Of a stretch of DNA of 64,000 bases, positions 13,327 through 27,902 are shown in pieces. The DNA is from Cycas panzhihuaensis (lineage: Eukaryota > Cycadophyta), in contig CM041465.1 of assembly GCA_023213395.1 (NCBI GenBank), positions 116,009,741 to 116,073,740 of the forward strand, in the 5' to 3' direction. Position numbers and translations under genes: made by a program. The notes under the pieces were generated by a model. That model was not told the DNA's origin. It ran no database searches and saw only the letters and a program-made list of their open reading frames with translations. The first letter of the stretch is position 1, and each line of letters opens with the position of its first letter.

Positions 13327-13665
13327 TATTGCACTACTTACAACCTAATTAGTTAACCATAGTAGTTAGCTAGTAATTAAACTTAATAACTAGTTTAGTA
13401 TTTGAATATTTGATAGGAGATATCAAAAGGTATCTTGCAAGAGATATCAAAAGAAGAAAAACATTTGAACGGGTGTATACTGCTTGTATAAAATCCCCCC
13501 ATTTTTGTAATTGCTTATTATATGTTTTAAAATCAATTAAATTTTCTCAATGAGGAATATTTATCAATTGCTTCTTAATACTTACAATATCTCCTTCATT
13601 GTGCCTATGTTGATTTTTACTTAAAGTCATGTACGAAGGTAGCAGTAAACATTTAATCTACTATA
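13327..13665 (+). repeat. 5' LTR of old Ty3/gypsy chromovirus (approximate ends)
   Basis: This segment aligns along its length with 23494-23809. Both copies begin around a TTG.ACTACTTA block, share AATTAAACTTAATAA, TTTGAATATTTG, GAGATATCAAAAGG and GTAATT, and end around CTATA. Chromovirus coding relics in the same orientation lie between them. Many substitutions and indels between the copies indicate an old insertion. The exact ends are uncertain because the terminal CA is mutated. Confidence 0.8.
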
Positions 13666-13667
13666 AG

Positions 13668-13682
13668 TGGTATTAAATTTAT
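13668..13682 (+). other. Primer-binding-site relic of the chromovirus
   Basis: TGGTATTAAATTTAT directly after the LTR resembles the TGGTATCAGAGC core that pairs with initiator tRNA-Met in plant LTR elements, with substitutions. Confidence 0.5.
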
Positions 13683-14040
13683 GTCTAGGATCATTTCATT
13701 GCACACTAGGCCCTCTCCTTCACATATTCTATCTTCATAATCTATTTTAACCATTGTATAATGTACTTCTTGTGATTTACTATACCATCACTTGCTCAAT
13801 GTTTTATATTGGTTGGTGGCCTTCTCACCCCATTGACCTCCATTCCGTGCGTACACTCCTGTGTTCAAGCAATAAACTATTTCCCTAAATAGCTTCTATA
13901 ATTTCCTGAAACCATTTCCACTGTATTTGAATTATCATAGGCTAAAATTCTCCATTATTTGTTAATCCATTTTGGTAATCATTTCACTTATGTAGTAACA
14001 AGGTAGTACATTACATTTTATTTTATGTAGTAACGAGGTA

Positions 14041-14658
14041 AACATTCAAGTTTTTGATTTTGATATTGTATATAAGAAGGGTAAAGATAATATAACAATT
14101 GATAGTTTATAACAAGTAAAGCTTCCTAGTCTACTTTAGCCATTACCAACTCTGAATTATAAATGGATAGATATTAGTATAAATTTTATTATAAGACTAC
14201 CTAAATATATAGCTAAAGATGTTATTTTGGTTGTTATCGATTGCTTAACAAAATATGTATATTCTATTCCACTGCATAACACAATATCTACACCTCAAGT
14301 TTTTGACATATTCATGAAGTCAATCCATTGCCTCCATGGGTTCTTTCAGATAATTGTTAACGATCAAGATCTAAACTTTACAAGTAAACTCTGGCCTAAT
14401 TATTTCAACTAGTAGGGACCCAATCGCATATGAGCATAACCTACCATTCATAAACAAATTGTCAAACGGATATGCCAATAAATATCTTGAAGGATGTTTG
14501 CATTGCTTTCAAAGAGACAAGTAATCCTAATGGGTATACTTGGCTAAGTATTAGTATAATACTTCATACCATTCAGTAATCAAGATATTCCCCTTCCTGG
14601 CATTTTATAGTTACCCATTACCAAACATTAATTCCTTCTTCAAAAAAATAATCAAACC
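14041..14658 (+). pseudogene. Chromovirus RNase H tail and integrase, 5' piece
   Basis: Translation gives the end of gypsy RNase H (FDFDIVYKKGKDNITIDSL at 14053) followed by integrase: WIDISINFIIRLPK near 14167, VVIDCLTKYVYSIPL at 14230, IVNDQDLNFTSKLWPNYF near 14353 and YNTSYHSVIKIFPFLAFY near 14550. The wording fits plant chromoviruses. gag, protease and most of RT are missing between the LTR and this piece, so the element suffered an internal deletion. It breaks off exactly where the copia element at 14664 is inserted and resumes after 22900. Confidence 0.9.
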
Positions 14659-14663
14659 ATTAA
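14659..14663. repeat. Target site duplication ATTAA, left copy
   Basis: ATTAA precedes the 5' LTR of the copia element and is repeated after its 3' LTR at 22901-22905, defining the insertion. Confidence 0.9.
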
Positions 14664-14984
14664 TGTTGGGAATAATCCCAATGTTTGTGCACAAGAGCGC
14701 TTAGGGCCCCTCAAAGCCACCTTTGAGGGCCCCTAGGGCACCTGGACTGCTCACAGCCTTGGGACCGACCACTCACGTGAGGTACGATACCGCTTATTTA
14801 TTTTTATATTTTTCAAACTAACCTTATTTGTTGTGCATTTAGGGTGATGGCGCCTCCCGAATCTCTATTTAAGGGTTGGGCATACCTCCCCGGCGTTTAT
14901 TAACACCGCCACTCTTTCTAAATCGCCGTTGTACTCAAGATGAAAGTCGCGTGATGTCCCGCCTCGCTCCTCCCGGCTCCATCA
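14664..14984 (+). repeat. 5' LTR of copia element
   Basis: TG...CA ended. It contains a hairpin at 14703-14734 (14-base arms with one mismatch, loop CCAC) that is conserved in the 3' LTR, and a TATA-like CTATTTAAGG near 14864 that probably drives transcription of the element. Confidence 0.95.
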
Positions 14985-14986
14985 TT

Positions 14987-14998
14987 TGGTATCAGAGC
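14987..14998 (+). other. Primer-binding site of copia element
   Basis: TGGTATCAGAGC, complementary to the 3' part of plant initiator tRNA-Met, lies two bases after the LTR end. Confidence 0.95.
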
Positions 14999-17900
14999 TA
15001 AGTTGATGCTATTGTCATTTTTCTGATTTTAGTTGCTCAAACGTTCGATGAACATAGCTATATGACCGCCGTTGAGATTCTCGGCGAGCTCACCGATTCT
15101 TTGGAGAAGACAGTTGGATTCCATCCACCGTGGAGGAAGATCTCCCGCCTAAGTTCTGCTCTCCACACGAAACCAGGTTCCTCGTTTACCTTTATATTTT
15201 TCAACATATAAATACATAAATGTTTTGATATATAATTTTTTGATATACGCCTCTTATTTGTTCATTTAATCTCCAACATATAAGCGTTCGATAGGTCAGT
15301 AGTATTGTTACCATCCATTCTCTTATAATTTGTGCATCATTTGCCCTCCGTGTGAAGACATTACCCAGCTATCTATACTGCCCTAATTCGTGTTCTCTCC
15401 GTGCTCGGCTCTCACCTCTGTCTTGAGGCTCCCGTCTCTCTCTCTTTGCGTGCATTGACACACAGTCTTCAGATTCCCGTTCCTGTGTGTTATCTCAGGT
15501 GTTTATCTATTCTCTATTTGTGGGTTTCGCCCCGCCCTGCCTATTCCTCGGGTCCCGTCCCGTCTGCGTCTGCTCTCGCCATCGCCGCCTCTCGCTTGGT
15601 CGCCGCCGACCGCCATCGCCGCCTCGCCTCTGTTTGGTCCTTGGCCGCCTGCCCGATCCGTGCCGCCGCATCGCCATATTTATACGTCGCCGCCCTGCTC
15701 TCTGTTTGGTCGTCGCCGAATCCCCATCGCCGCCCTGCGCTCTGTTTGGTCTGCGCAGCCTCATTCGGCGCGACCTCGGTTCGCCCGTGTGGCGCGCTGC
15801 GTCTCTGCATCTGCTTTTTGTGTCGCGTATTCCTTGTGTCTCTGCATCTGCTTTTTGCGTCGCGTATTCCTTTCGCGTCTGCATCGGGTCCGTTAGGCGT
15901 CGGTCATCTCTTTGGCGCGCTGCGTCGCCCTGCCCCCCTCCTCTCTCCGCGGTGTTCGGTTGCGCATCTCGGGATTGCTGTCTCATTTTGATTATATATT
16001 CAACTGTTTCGTATTTGGGTTATTTTGTGCATTCTGTCCCGTTTGATTATTACAGCGTTTGTTTTTGTGCGTCGTTATTACGGTTGTGTATATATACGCC
16101 TTTGTGCGTTTTATTCTTCGTGTTTGTTTTGCGTTTATATATTTAACATTAAGTTTTATTTAATTTATGTTTTAAATTCAAATTTTGATTTTAAAAGGTT
16201 TAAATTGTACCTTTTCTCCGATGAGCGAGTTCACCCTCCTGGCATCGGAGGTTCCTGTTTCCTGACTGGTCTTGGGTTCCATCCCAGCCCAGTTCAGTTT
16301 CAGACTGTTTTTTAAAGAAGTTTTTCCAATTGTAAACCTTATTTTTTTTAAAATTTTATTTTTCCATAAGGTTATTGGCGCTTTTTTGGCTATAACTTCC
16401 CCCTGGCTCATCGGTTTCAGACGAAACCTACGCCATCAGATCAGAAATTTTCCGTAGATCAATTTCGACTGGTCATAAAACCGATTTGGTGCCCATTTGA
16501 CCTCGTTTCACCCCTTTTAACATTGGACTTTCGAAATTTCAGCGTTTTACATTTTTATAAAATCGGTTTTAGAACCTGCTATTTATTGTTGGTAAACTGT
16601 TTTGTATCCGAATTTTTCCTATAGTGATCTACGTCATATAGACTCTAATACCCATCTTTTACTTTTATTTTTTGACTTCATTTTCACTAATATTTTAATC
16701 GTTAAAATAAGAAAATTAGTTGTTTTTCCCTGTTTCTTGAACATTCTCCATAAAGATACTTGTCACCTTTTTCACTATATCTTTTGCAATTTTATCGATT
16801 TCATTTCCGTCGACCGTTAGGAAGTCGACTCATTTCTCTTCAGTGATATATTTTTCATATATTTTGACATATTTTGCTTATATTTCAAATCAGCTAAAGT
16901 TGAGTCATTTTATTGGCCTAAATCGCTTTTCTTACACTGCTTAATATATTCTTTCAAATTTTTCAATTGGCGGAATATTAATTACTTCATCAATCATATT
17001 TGATCATTTGTTCAGCTTTTCTAAGGATTAATTAGTACTTTTATACAATTTTGCCTACCTTGCTCTGTTAGGCTCCATAAGGAGGTCCTTTTCTTAGCAT
17101 CATTCAAAACGTGACTTATTGGTATCATTTTTCAAAACCGTCTCTTATTGGATTCACATTTCAACAATCTACATATTGATAAAATTTTAAGCTATTCGAC
17201 CTCTTTCAATATCGCTTTCAATCATTAAAGTTGAGTATATATATTCATCCTAACAAGCTTGTCTTCCTTTCAAAAATTGTAAAGAAAATTCTAGTTTACT
17301 CAAAGTTTTTGCTTGATCTTTCTACAAGCACTTTACATTATTTTGAACAAGTATTTATTTATAAGGCAATACATAAAAGTTGTTCTTAAAAGAAGTTTTT
17401 TACATTGAAGATTTATTATTCATTTGTGAAATTGGCATCCGCTCATCTATTCTCAAAAGTTTATTTTTAAATCTTGCATAAGTGAAAAGTTTTTGAGCAT
17501 CATTACTTCCTTTTTGATTAAAAGTGTATCAAAGTTCTTCTTCATTATTGGAAAATATCATCCTTCTTGCACTTATAAAAGGAAAATTGCATTTCTTTTC
17601 AAAGGCATCTTATATTTGTTTGAAGGACATTATATATTTTTTTTGAAAAAAAGCAAAAGAGTTTTTTTAAAAGTTTTCATTTCATCTTGCTTAGAGCATT
17701 TTTTTCTATTATCAAAAGAATTTTTCTTTTTCTAAGCAAGACCACATTGCTAAATAGATTAGTTTTCACATTAAATAAGATAAATCCGAATTGAACCACA
17801 TTTTTTCCAAATTGCAAGGAGCAGTTAGGACCCACAGAGTTACCACCACATGCTAATCGGCCTACTCATATTGGATGAGGACACCATTACCATCGTGTGT

Positions 17901-18352
17901 ATACTGTGGCGAGGTGCGTAACCTTTTTTCTTTTATGGTGTTTGGAGACCAAGGCTAGACACGAGAGGGTGAGTGCCTTTGGTTCGAGAACCTTCACCGC
18001 TAGATCCGTCGTTAGGCATAAATCCCGTGGGTGGACCAACAATCTGTGGGGTGTCAAAGCCTTCTTGACCCACGTCTTGAGGTATATAAAGCCTAGCCAA
18101 GATCTAGGTATAAAGGGTCCTGTTTTGCCATCCGTAAGGCGCCATCGACAGAATAGCAGAAGGTTTCCCAGAGAAACATAAACTTAGAGCCTAGTAGCCT
18201 TTCTAGGTCCTAGTTCATTTGTTTAAACTTTTGAAAACCTTGGGATATATATATTTGGAAATAATCTCTTTCATTTTAAGTTCTTTCAAATTTTTTTACA
18301 TTCAAATATTTTGCTATTGCATTTATCATATTTTATACAACCTTAATTTAAA
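14999..18352 (+). other. Long untranslated leader of copia element
   Basis: About 3.35 kb between primer-binding site and gag, without a recognisable gene. Roughly 15400-15960 is a GC-rich, pyrimidine-skewed block; 16000-17820 is AT-rich; 17821-18180 returns to mixed composition. Frames of up to 219 codons in the GC-rich block exist in several overlapping registers on both strands and look like composition effects. Such a long leader could hold packaging signals or a captured sequence. Confidence 0.7.
15802..15875 (+). repeat. 37-bp tandem duplication in the copia leader
   Basis: Two adjacent copies of a 37-base unit starting TCTCTGCATCTGCTTTTTG, differing at a few bases. In the same block CTCTGTTTGGTC recurs near 15629, 15700 and 15740. 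Confidence 0.85.
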
Positions 18353-20336
18353 ATGACATCTAGTTTTGGGAATATGATTATTCCTAAGTTTGATGGAAAT
18401 AATTTTCTTAACTGGAGTAGGAGGATGAGGCCCATCCTCATAGCAAATGAAATGTGGGATATAGTGAGAAATGGTTACAATGACTTAGGATCAAACCCAA
18501 CTGATACTGAAAAAGCTACATACAAAGAAAATATCAAAAAAGATAATGAAGCATTAGCCCTTATCTTTGCGCTTTGGAAGATCATGTTTTCCCAGCGTTA
18601 GTGAATCCATTAAGTCCAAAGAGGCTTGGGATACTTTACAGCTTATATATGAAGGGGCTGCGTCCTCTAAACTACAAAACTTAAGAAGTAAGTTCGAAAA
18701 TTTACGTATGATGCCTCATGAATCAATAACTGAATTTATGACCAAGATTCAAGACATAGTTAACCAAATGAGATCCCTTGGGGATACCTTAACCGAACAA
18801 AGAGTTGTTGAACGAATCCTTCGATGTGTAGGAGCCGTTAGACGCTTTGAAATGGTAGCTACAAGTATTAGTGTATCTAAAGACCTAAGTACCCTCAAAA
18901 TAGAACAACTTACTGCTATGCTTATGTCCATAGAAGAGCAACAAGCTGCCAATGAAACCTTAGAACATGCCTTTGCTACAAAGGCCAACATTCAATCTAA
19001 TCCTCAAGATGGCCCTTCAAAACAAAATGAATCCCCTTTAAGGAGAAAAGATGAAAACCCTAGCAATGACCCTAGACAAAATCCTCCACGATACCAAGCT
19101 CCTCATAATAGACAAGGACGACCCCCACAACATGAAAATTCTCCAAGACATTCGAACACTCAAAGAAACCCTAACCAACAAAGACAAGTTGAAAATCATT
19201 CTTGTTGTCCACATTGTCATGGGAACCCACAACCTTCTAGAACATCTCAAAACTATCGTGACCAACCAAGAAATACTCATACTCAATTCCATGAGGAAAG
19301 GGGGAGACCTCTCAACTTTGATCACTCTTCACCAAGGAATCAAAATCTTAGTTATGGAAAAAGAGATCAACTATATTGCACTTATTGTCGTAGAAATGGT
19401 CACACTGAAGATAAGTGTTTTTCAAAACATGGACCACCCTCTAGAGGACATGTGTCAAACACATCAGAATCTAAAATCCATAATAGGTTATTTCTATCTA
19501 GTTTTTCAAACCAGGAAGAAGAGGATGATAGTTGGTACATTGATTCCGGTTGTTCCACCCATATGACCCATAGAGAACAATTATTTCAAACTTTGGATAT
19601 AAATAAGAAAGGGTCTATTATGTTTGGAGACAACACTTCTCACCAATCGATTGGAAAAGGTAACATTGCCTTATTGACTGATAGTGGTGAATACAAATAT
19701 TTAAATGATGTTCTATACGTCCCCGCCTTAAAGAAAAACTTACTATCGGTAGGACAGATGATGGGACAAGACTATAAAATAATTTTTGACAACGGCGAAT
19801 GCGTCATTAAAGACAAACGACAAAATGAAGCTAATGTTGCTAGGGGTATCATGACTAAAGATCGTCTATTTAAACTTACTATCACCCCCTCAGAAACATA
19901 TGCCCTTAGAACCACAACTACTATGGATAGTGACCTATGGCATCGACGTTTCAGCCACCTTAATTATACAAGTTTAGCCCTTATGAAAAGATTAGATATG
20001 GTTAATGGCTTACCCCCTATTGATGTTAACAAAGAGTTGTGTGAGGATGCCTTCTTGGAAAACATCATAGAAAGTTTTCCAGACTTTAGCCATCGGACAT
20101 CCGCCCTCTTCAACTCGTATACACAGATATTTGTGGCCCAATGGCCACTCCCTCATAGCGGTGCCAAATATTTCCTTACATTTATTGATGACTTTACAAG
20201 AAAGACTTGGGTGTTCTTTCTCAAATACAAATCTGATGCTTTTGACCACTTTGTTGACTTCAAAACCTTCGTTGAGCGACAACCTGTATATCATATCCTC
20301 TCCTTAAGATCGATAATGGGGAGAATTTACCTCTAA
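18353..20336 (+). pseudogene. copia gag, protease and integrase (frameshifted)
   Basis: gag begins MTSSFGNMIIPKFDGNNFLNW at 18353 and runs through a UBN2-type gag domain to a zinc knuckle C-x2-C-x4-H-x4-C (CTYCRRNGHTEDKC, near 19379). The aspartic protease motif is DSWYIDSGCSTHM near 19531. Integrase starts with LWHRRFSHLNY near 19936 and includes FIDDFTRKTWVFF near 20182. A frameshift near 18575-18600 splits gag, and another pair between about 20030 and 20150 scrambles the region carrying the zinc-binding cysteines and the first catalytic Asp. The frame stops at 20336. Sequence after the stop still shows NGVAERKNRT (20408), which carries the integrase catalytic Glu. Confidence 0.93.
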
Positions 20337-21797
20337 TATCTTCAAGGATTCAGTATCCAACATGGGATTAGGCAACAACATACCAACCCCTACACCCCAC
20401 AACAAAATGGTGTAGCTGAAAGGAAAAACAGAACTATCGTAGAAATGGCACGTTGTATGCTTAAAGATAAAAACTTAGGCCATGAATTTTGAACAAGTCC
20501 CATACCGCAGCCTACTTACTTAATCGATGTTCCACAAAAGTCATTAGAGGGAAGACACGGAAGAAGCATGGACAAAGTTATAAACCTAGTATCTCACCTT
20601 AAGGTATTTGGTCATTTAGCCTATGCCCATGTCCCTGACCAAAGAAGAACCAAATTAGATGATCATAGTGTAAAATGTATCTTTATTGGATATAGTAAAT
20701 CATCAAGATCTTACAAAGTTTATGATCCCAAATCCCGAAAAGTTATTCTGAGTAGGGATGTCAAATTTCAAGAAGACACCTACTATCAAAATAACCACGA
20801 ACAACAAAAGGACATTACTATTAAGTTTAATGCATCAAATACATCCAAATATGTGCCACCTATGTGGAGAAACTCTCCATAAACTACTAGGGAAACAACA
20901 TCACCTCAACCACCATTACAACCTCTACCTAAATGGGTTCAACGCAATCATGACTTAGGAAATATATTAGATAACAATCGAAGATCTACACGTTCACACA
21001 AAGTTAACTTTGCTCTAATGAGTAAGTTACTTGAAAGTCATGAGCCTCAAACCTTTGGTGAGGCTAATCAACATGAGTGCTGGCAAAACGCCATGCAAGA
21101 GGAATATAAATCTATCGTTAAAAATGATACTTGGGAACTTGTAGACTTACCACCAAGAAAGAAAGCCATTGGAACCAAATGGGTTTATAAGACTAAGTTC
21201 CACTCTGATGGATCAATTGATAAATATAAAGCTCGTTTAGTTGCCAAAGGATATGCCCAAAGAGAAGGCATAGACTATACCGAAACATTTGCCCCAGTTG
21301 CTAGAATGGAATCAGTTCGCATGATAATAAGTTTAGCCGCCCAAATGGGTTGGCCTGTTTATCAAATGGACGTAAAAAGTGCTTTTTTAAATGGTTATAT
21401 TCAAGAAGATATCTATGTCTCTCAACCCCTCGGTTTTGAAGTCAGGGGGGAAGAAAACAAAGTGTATAAGTTAAAGAAAGCATTATATGGTCTAAAACAA
21501 GCACCTAGGGCTTGGTATTCCCATATAGACACATATCTTAAAGATCAAGGGTTTGAAAGATCTCAAGCAGATCCAAACCTATACACTAAAATTAAAGGAG
21601 ATTCGATATTGATCGTAGGATTTTATGTAGACGACTTAATTTATACCGGAAATGACTCCCAACTCTTAAGTCAATTTAAAGAAGCTATGTGTAAGGAATT
21701 CGAAATGACAGACTTAGGTCTTATGCACTACTTCCTAGGATTGAAGTGTGGCAAGATAAACAAGGAATATTTATCTCTCAACGTAAATATATATTAG
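20337..21797 (+). pseudogene. copia integrase end and reverse transcriptase
   Basis: The integrase C-terminal part reads at 20568-20882 (VFGHLAYAHVPDQRR, CIFIGYSKSSRSYKVYDP). Reverse transcriptase is open from 21018 to 21797 with [52 protein letters not shown] and an intact catalytic [10 protein letters not shown] near 21624. The stop at 21797 separates it from RNase H. Good preservation of RT compared with the other elements supports a relatively recent insertion. Confidence 0.93.
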
Positions 21798-22556
21798 ACC
21801 TTCTACAAAGATTTAATATGACAAATCAGAACCATTATCAATACCGGCAGAATTGGAATTAAACTCTCTAAGACAGATGACTCAACCTCGCTGATCCCAC
21901 TCACTATAGACAATTGATTGGTAGCCTACTTTATTTAACCTCTACTCGACCGATATAACATATTCGTAAGTGTTGTATCTAGATTTATGCAGGATCCAAA
22001 GACATCCCATTGGCAAGTCGCTAAAAGAATCCTCGAGATACCTTAAAGGGACTTCGGACTTTGGACTATACTACAAACCTACATCCGAGTTTCAGCTTAA
22101 TCAAGTTACAGATTGATTGGGTGATATTGATGATAGAAAATCTACTGGGTTATGCATTTAGTATGGGATCGTGAGCAGTAGCTTGGAGTTCAAAGAAACA
22201 AAATACTGCTTTCCTTATCCACACCAAGGAATATAAAGCCGCAGTTGTTAGGAGCCCGTGAATCAATCGGTTAAGAAGACTCTTACAGATTTTCAAATTA
22301 AACAAAGAAGGCCCCACTAAAATTTGGTGTGACAATCGAGCGCTATTCAAATGACCAAAATCCAAGATTCCACGGCAGAACAAAGCACATTGAAACTCAA
22401 TACCACTTTATTCGGAACTTGTACAAGTAGAGCAGAGATAGAGTTGACTTATCAGAGAAGATCAAGATCAAACAAATGGATATTTTTACAAAGGCCTTGG
22501 GAAAAATCAAGTTTGAAAAGTTCAGAGATGATCTAGGAGTCATACACATTGGGCTT
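21798..22556 (+). pseudogene. copia RNase H, degraded
   Basis: Scattered frames give LIGSLLYLTSTR (near 21914), MQDPKTSH (near 21989) and the terminal FTKALGKIKFEKFRDDLG near 22489. Multiple indels and stops are present. It ends at the polypurine tract. Confidence 0.8.
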
Positions 22557-22567
22557 ATGGGGGAGAA
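22557..22567 (+). other. Polypurine tract of copia element
   Basis: ATGGGGGAGAA directly abuts the 3' LTR. Confidence 0.9.
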
Positions 22568-22900
22568 TGTTGGGAATAATCCCAATGTTTGTGCACTAGA
22601 GCGCTTAGGGCCCCTCAAAGCCACCTTTGAGGGCCCCTAGGGCACCTTGGAGCGTGCAGCAGACGCCCGGACCGACCACTCACGTGAGGTACGACACCGC
22701 TATTTATTTTTTATATTTTTTCAAACTAACCTTATTTGTTGTGCAGCTAGGGTGATGGCGCCCGACACCTCCCCGAATCTCTATTTAAGGGTTGGGAATA
22801 CCTCCCTGGTGTTTATTAACACCGCCACTCTTTCGGAAATCGCCGTTGTACTCAAGATGAAAGTCGCGTGATGTCCTGCTCTGCTCCTCCGGCTCCATCA
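22568..22900 (+). repeat. 3' LTR of copia element
   Basis: Matches 14664-14984 with a small number of substitutions and short indels (largest around 22650-22675 and 22760). Followed by the second ATTAA target copy at 22901-22905. Confidence 0.95.
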
Positions 22901-23480
22901 ATTAATAGTTAAATAAATCTAATAATAAACTTCATATTTTTTTTAGTCTCTTAAGGATAACCTCTAATTAGCTAAAAATTACATGAAATAACATCTTGAT
23001 ACCTATCACTTGAAAGAGAATTTAACATTGGTGATTAGGTTTTTATTTGTCTACACCCTTATAAACAATCATCACTCAAGTCTTTAGAGAAATAAAAGTT
23101 TGCTCCTTAATCCTATAAACCATTTCAAATTCTGTATTAAGTTGGTTTTGTTGCCTATGCTTCAGATATACTAGGTGTTTGAATTTATAATGTTTATAAT
23201 GTTTTCAGCTTCAAACCCAAAATTAGCTCCTAGGTCATATTACAAATAGATTTACCTATACTTGATGAAGAAGGCCAACTTATCTTCACTCTAGAAGGAA
23301 TTCTTGATACTCGTACTAGACACTTATAAAGATAGATAATGAATGAGTATTTGATCAAATGGTAATCACTTCTGCTCAATGATGCCACCTAGGAAAGTGA
23401 AGGCATCTTTTAAAAGTTCCCTAACCTTCCCATTCTTTGAGGGTAAAGCATTTCAAAGTGGGACATGAGGTTGGGGGGAA
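22901..23480 (+). pseudogene. Chromovirus integrase C-terminus and chromodomain, 3' piece
   Basis: Resumes the chromovirus after the copia insertion. Across frames the text carries integrase C-terminal features (a YKQSSLKSLEK-like piece near 23067) and then a chromodomain: LDEEGQL near 23258, ILDTRTRHL near 23301, MNEYLIKW near 23340 and a DAT box near 23380. The chromodomain targets integration to marked chromatin in this lineage and is diagnostic for chromoviruses. A purine-rich tract lies at about 23465-23488, before the LTR. Frameshifts and stops abound. Confidence 0.85.
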
Positions 23481-23493
23481 GGGGGGGTGGACT

Positions 23494-23809
23494 TGTTGTA
23501 CTACTTATAACTCAATTAATTAACAATAGCAGTTAGCCATTAATTAAACTTAATAATTAGTTTAACATTTGAATATTTGGTGAGAGATATCAAAAGGTGG
23601 GAAAACATTTGAATAGGTGTATATTACTTGTATAAATTCCTCCCATTCTTGTAATTACTCATTATGTCTTTTAAAATCAATTGAATCTTCTTAATAAGAG
23701 ATTTTTATTAGTTACTTATGAGTGCTTGCAATACCTCCTTCATTACACCTATGTTGATTATTGATTGAATCCATGCGTGAAGGTAATAGTAAATTCTCAA
23801 TGTACTATA
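23494..23809 (+). repeat. 3' LTR of old chromovirus (approximate ends)
   Basis: Aligns with 13327-13665 and starts TGTTGTACTACTTATAAC. No clear target duplication remains. Confidence 0.8.
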
Positions 23810-27472
<3,663 letters not shown>

Positions 27473-27644
27473 ATACTTTGACATCCTTAGCTTTGTCTTA
27501 CTACTTAAGCCTTATCTACCACAATGGGTTGTAATTCTATATTATGAGCTCCTCCTCTTACTTGAAGCCTTTGGGGACAATTTGCAACTATGCATCCTCA
27601 CACATGGCATCAATAGTAATTTACTTCTCCTTAGTTTCTTTAGA

Positions 27645-27901
27645 TGTTATAATTAATATTTGTAATGTAATGTTATCTTGAAAAGATATTTATGTATTTA
27701 ATTATTATATTAAAGGTTTAGTATATGGACCATTATCCATTGATCCTAAAAGACATGTATATTATGCATTTTGATATATATAAATTATTATTTCTAAGGT
27801 GGTTTTTCTTCCCTTGTAGGGGTTTTCCACCTTTCCACATGTTACGAAATACTATTGTATAATTTATGTATCATTTATCTCATTCATACTCCCTCTTCAA
27901 T
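27645..27901 (+). repeat. 5' LTR of old copia element
   Basis: Aligns with 35987-36339. Both copies begin GATGTTA.AAT.AATATTT, share TTTAATTATTATATTAAA, TAGTATAT.GACCATTATC and GTAGGGGTTTTC, and end near CATTCATACTCCCTCT. The right copy has about 90 extra bases in the middle. A primer-site relic TGGTATTAAAG follows at 27903. Confidence 0.88.
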
Positions 27902-27902
27902 G

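Larger units (their letters stand above)
14664..22900 (+). mobile_element. Complete Ty1/copia retrotransposon, 8.24 kb, coding region broken
   Basis: Bounded by LTRs of 321 and 333 bp that start TGTTGGGAATAATCCCAA and end CTCCATCA, with target duplication ATTAA, a canonical primer-binding site (14987) and a polypurine tract (about 22557). The order gag - protease - integrase - RT - RNase H marks it as copia. The LTRs are similar by eye with short indels, so this is one of the younger insertions. The 3.4-kb untranslated leader is unusually long. It sits inside the integrase of the older chromovirus. Confidence 0.95.

Noticed and set aside
15401-16146. Frames of 159-219 codons on both strands
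   Set aside because: Overlapping registers in a GC-rich, pyrimidine-skewed block of the copia leader; no domain, low-complexity composition, and a tandem repeat inside.
23441-23490. G-rich tract considered as a quadruplex or promoter element
   Set aside because: Its position directly before the chromovirus 3' LTR makes a polypurine-tract origin the simpler reading.
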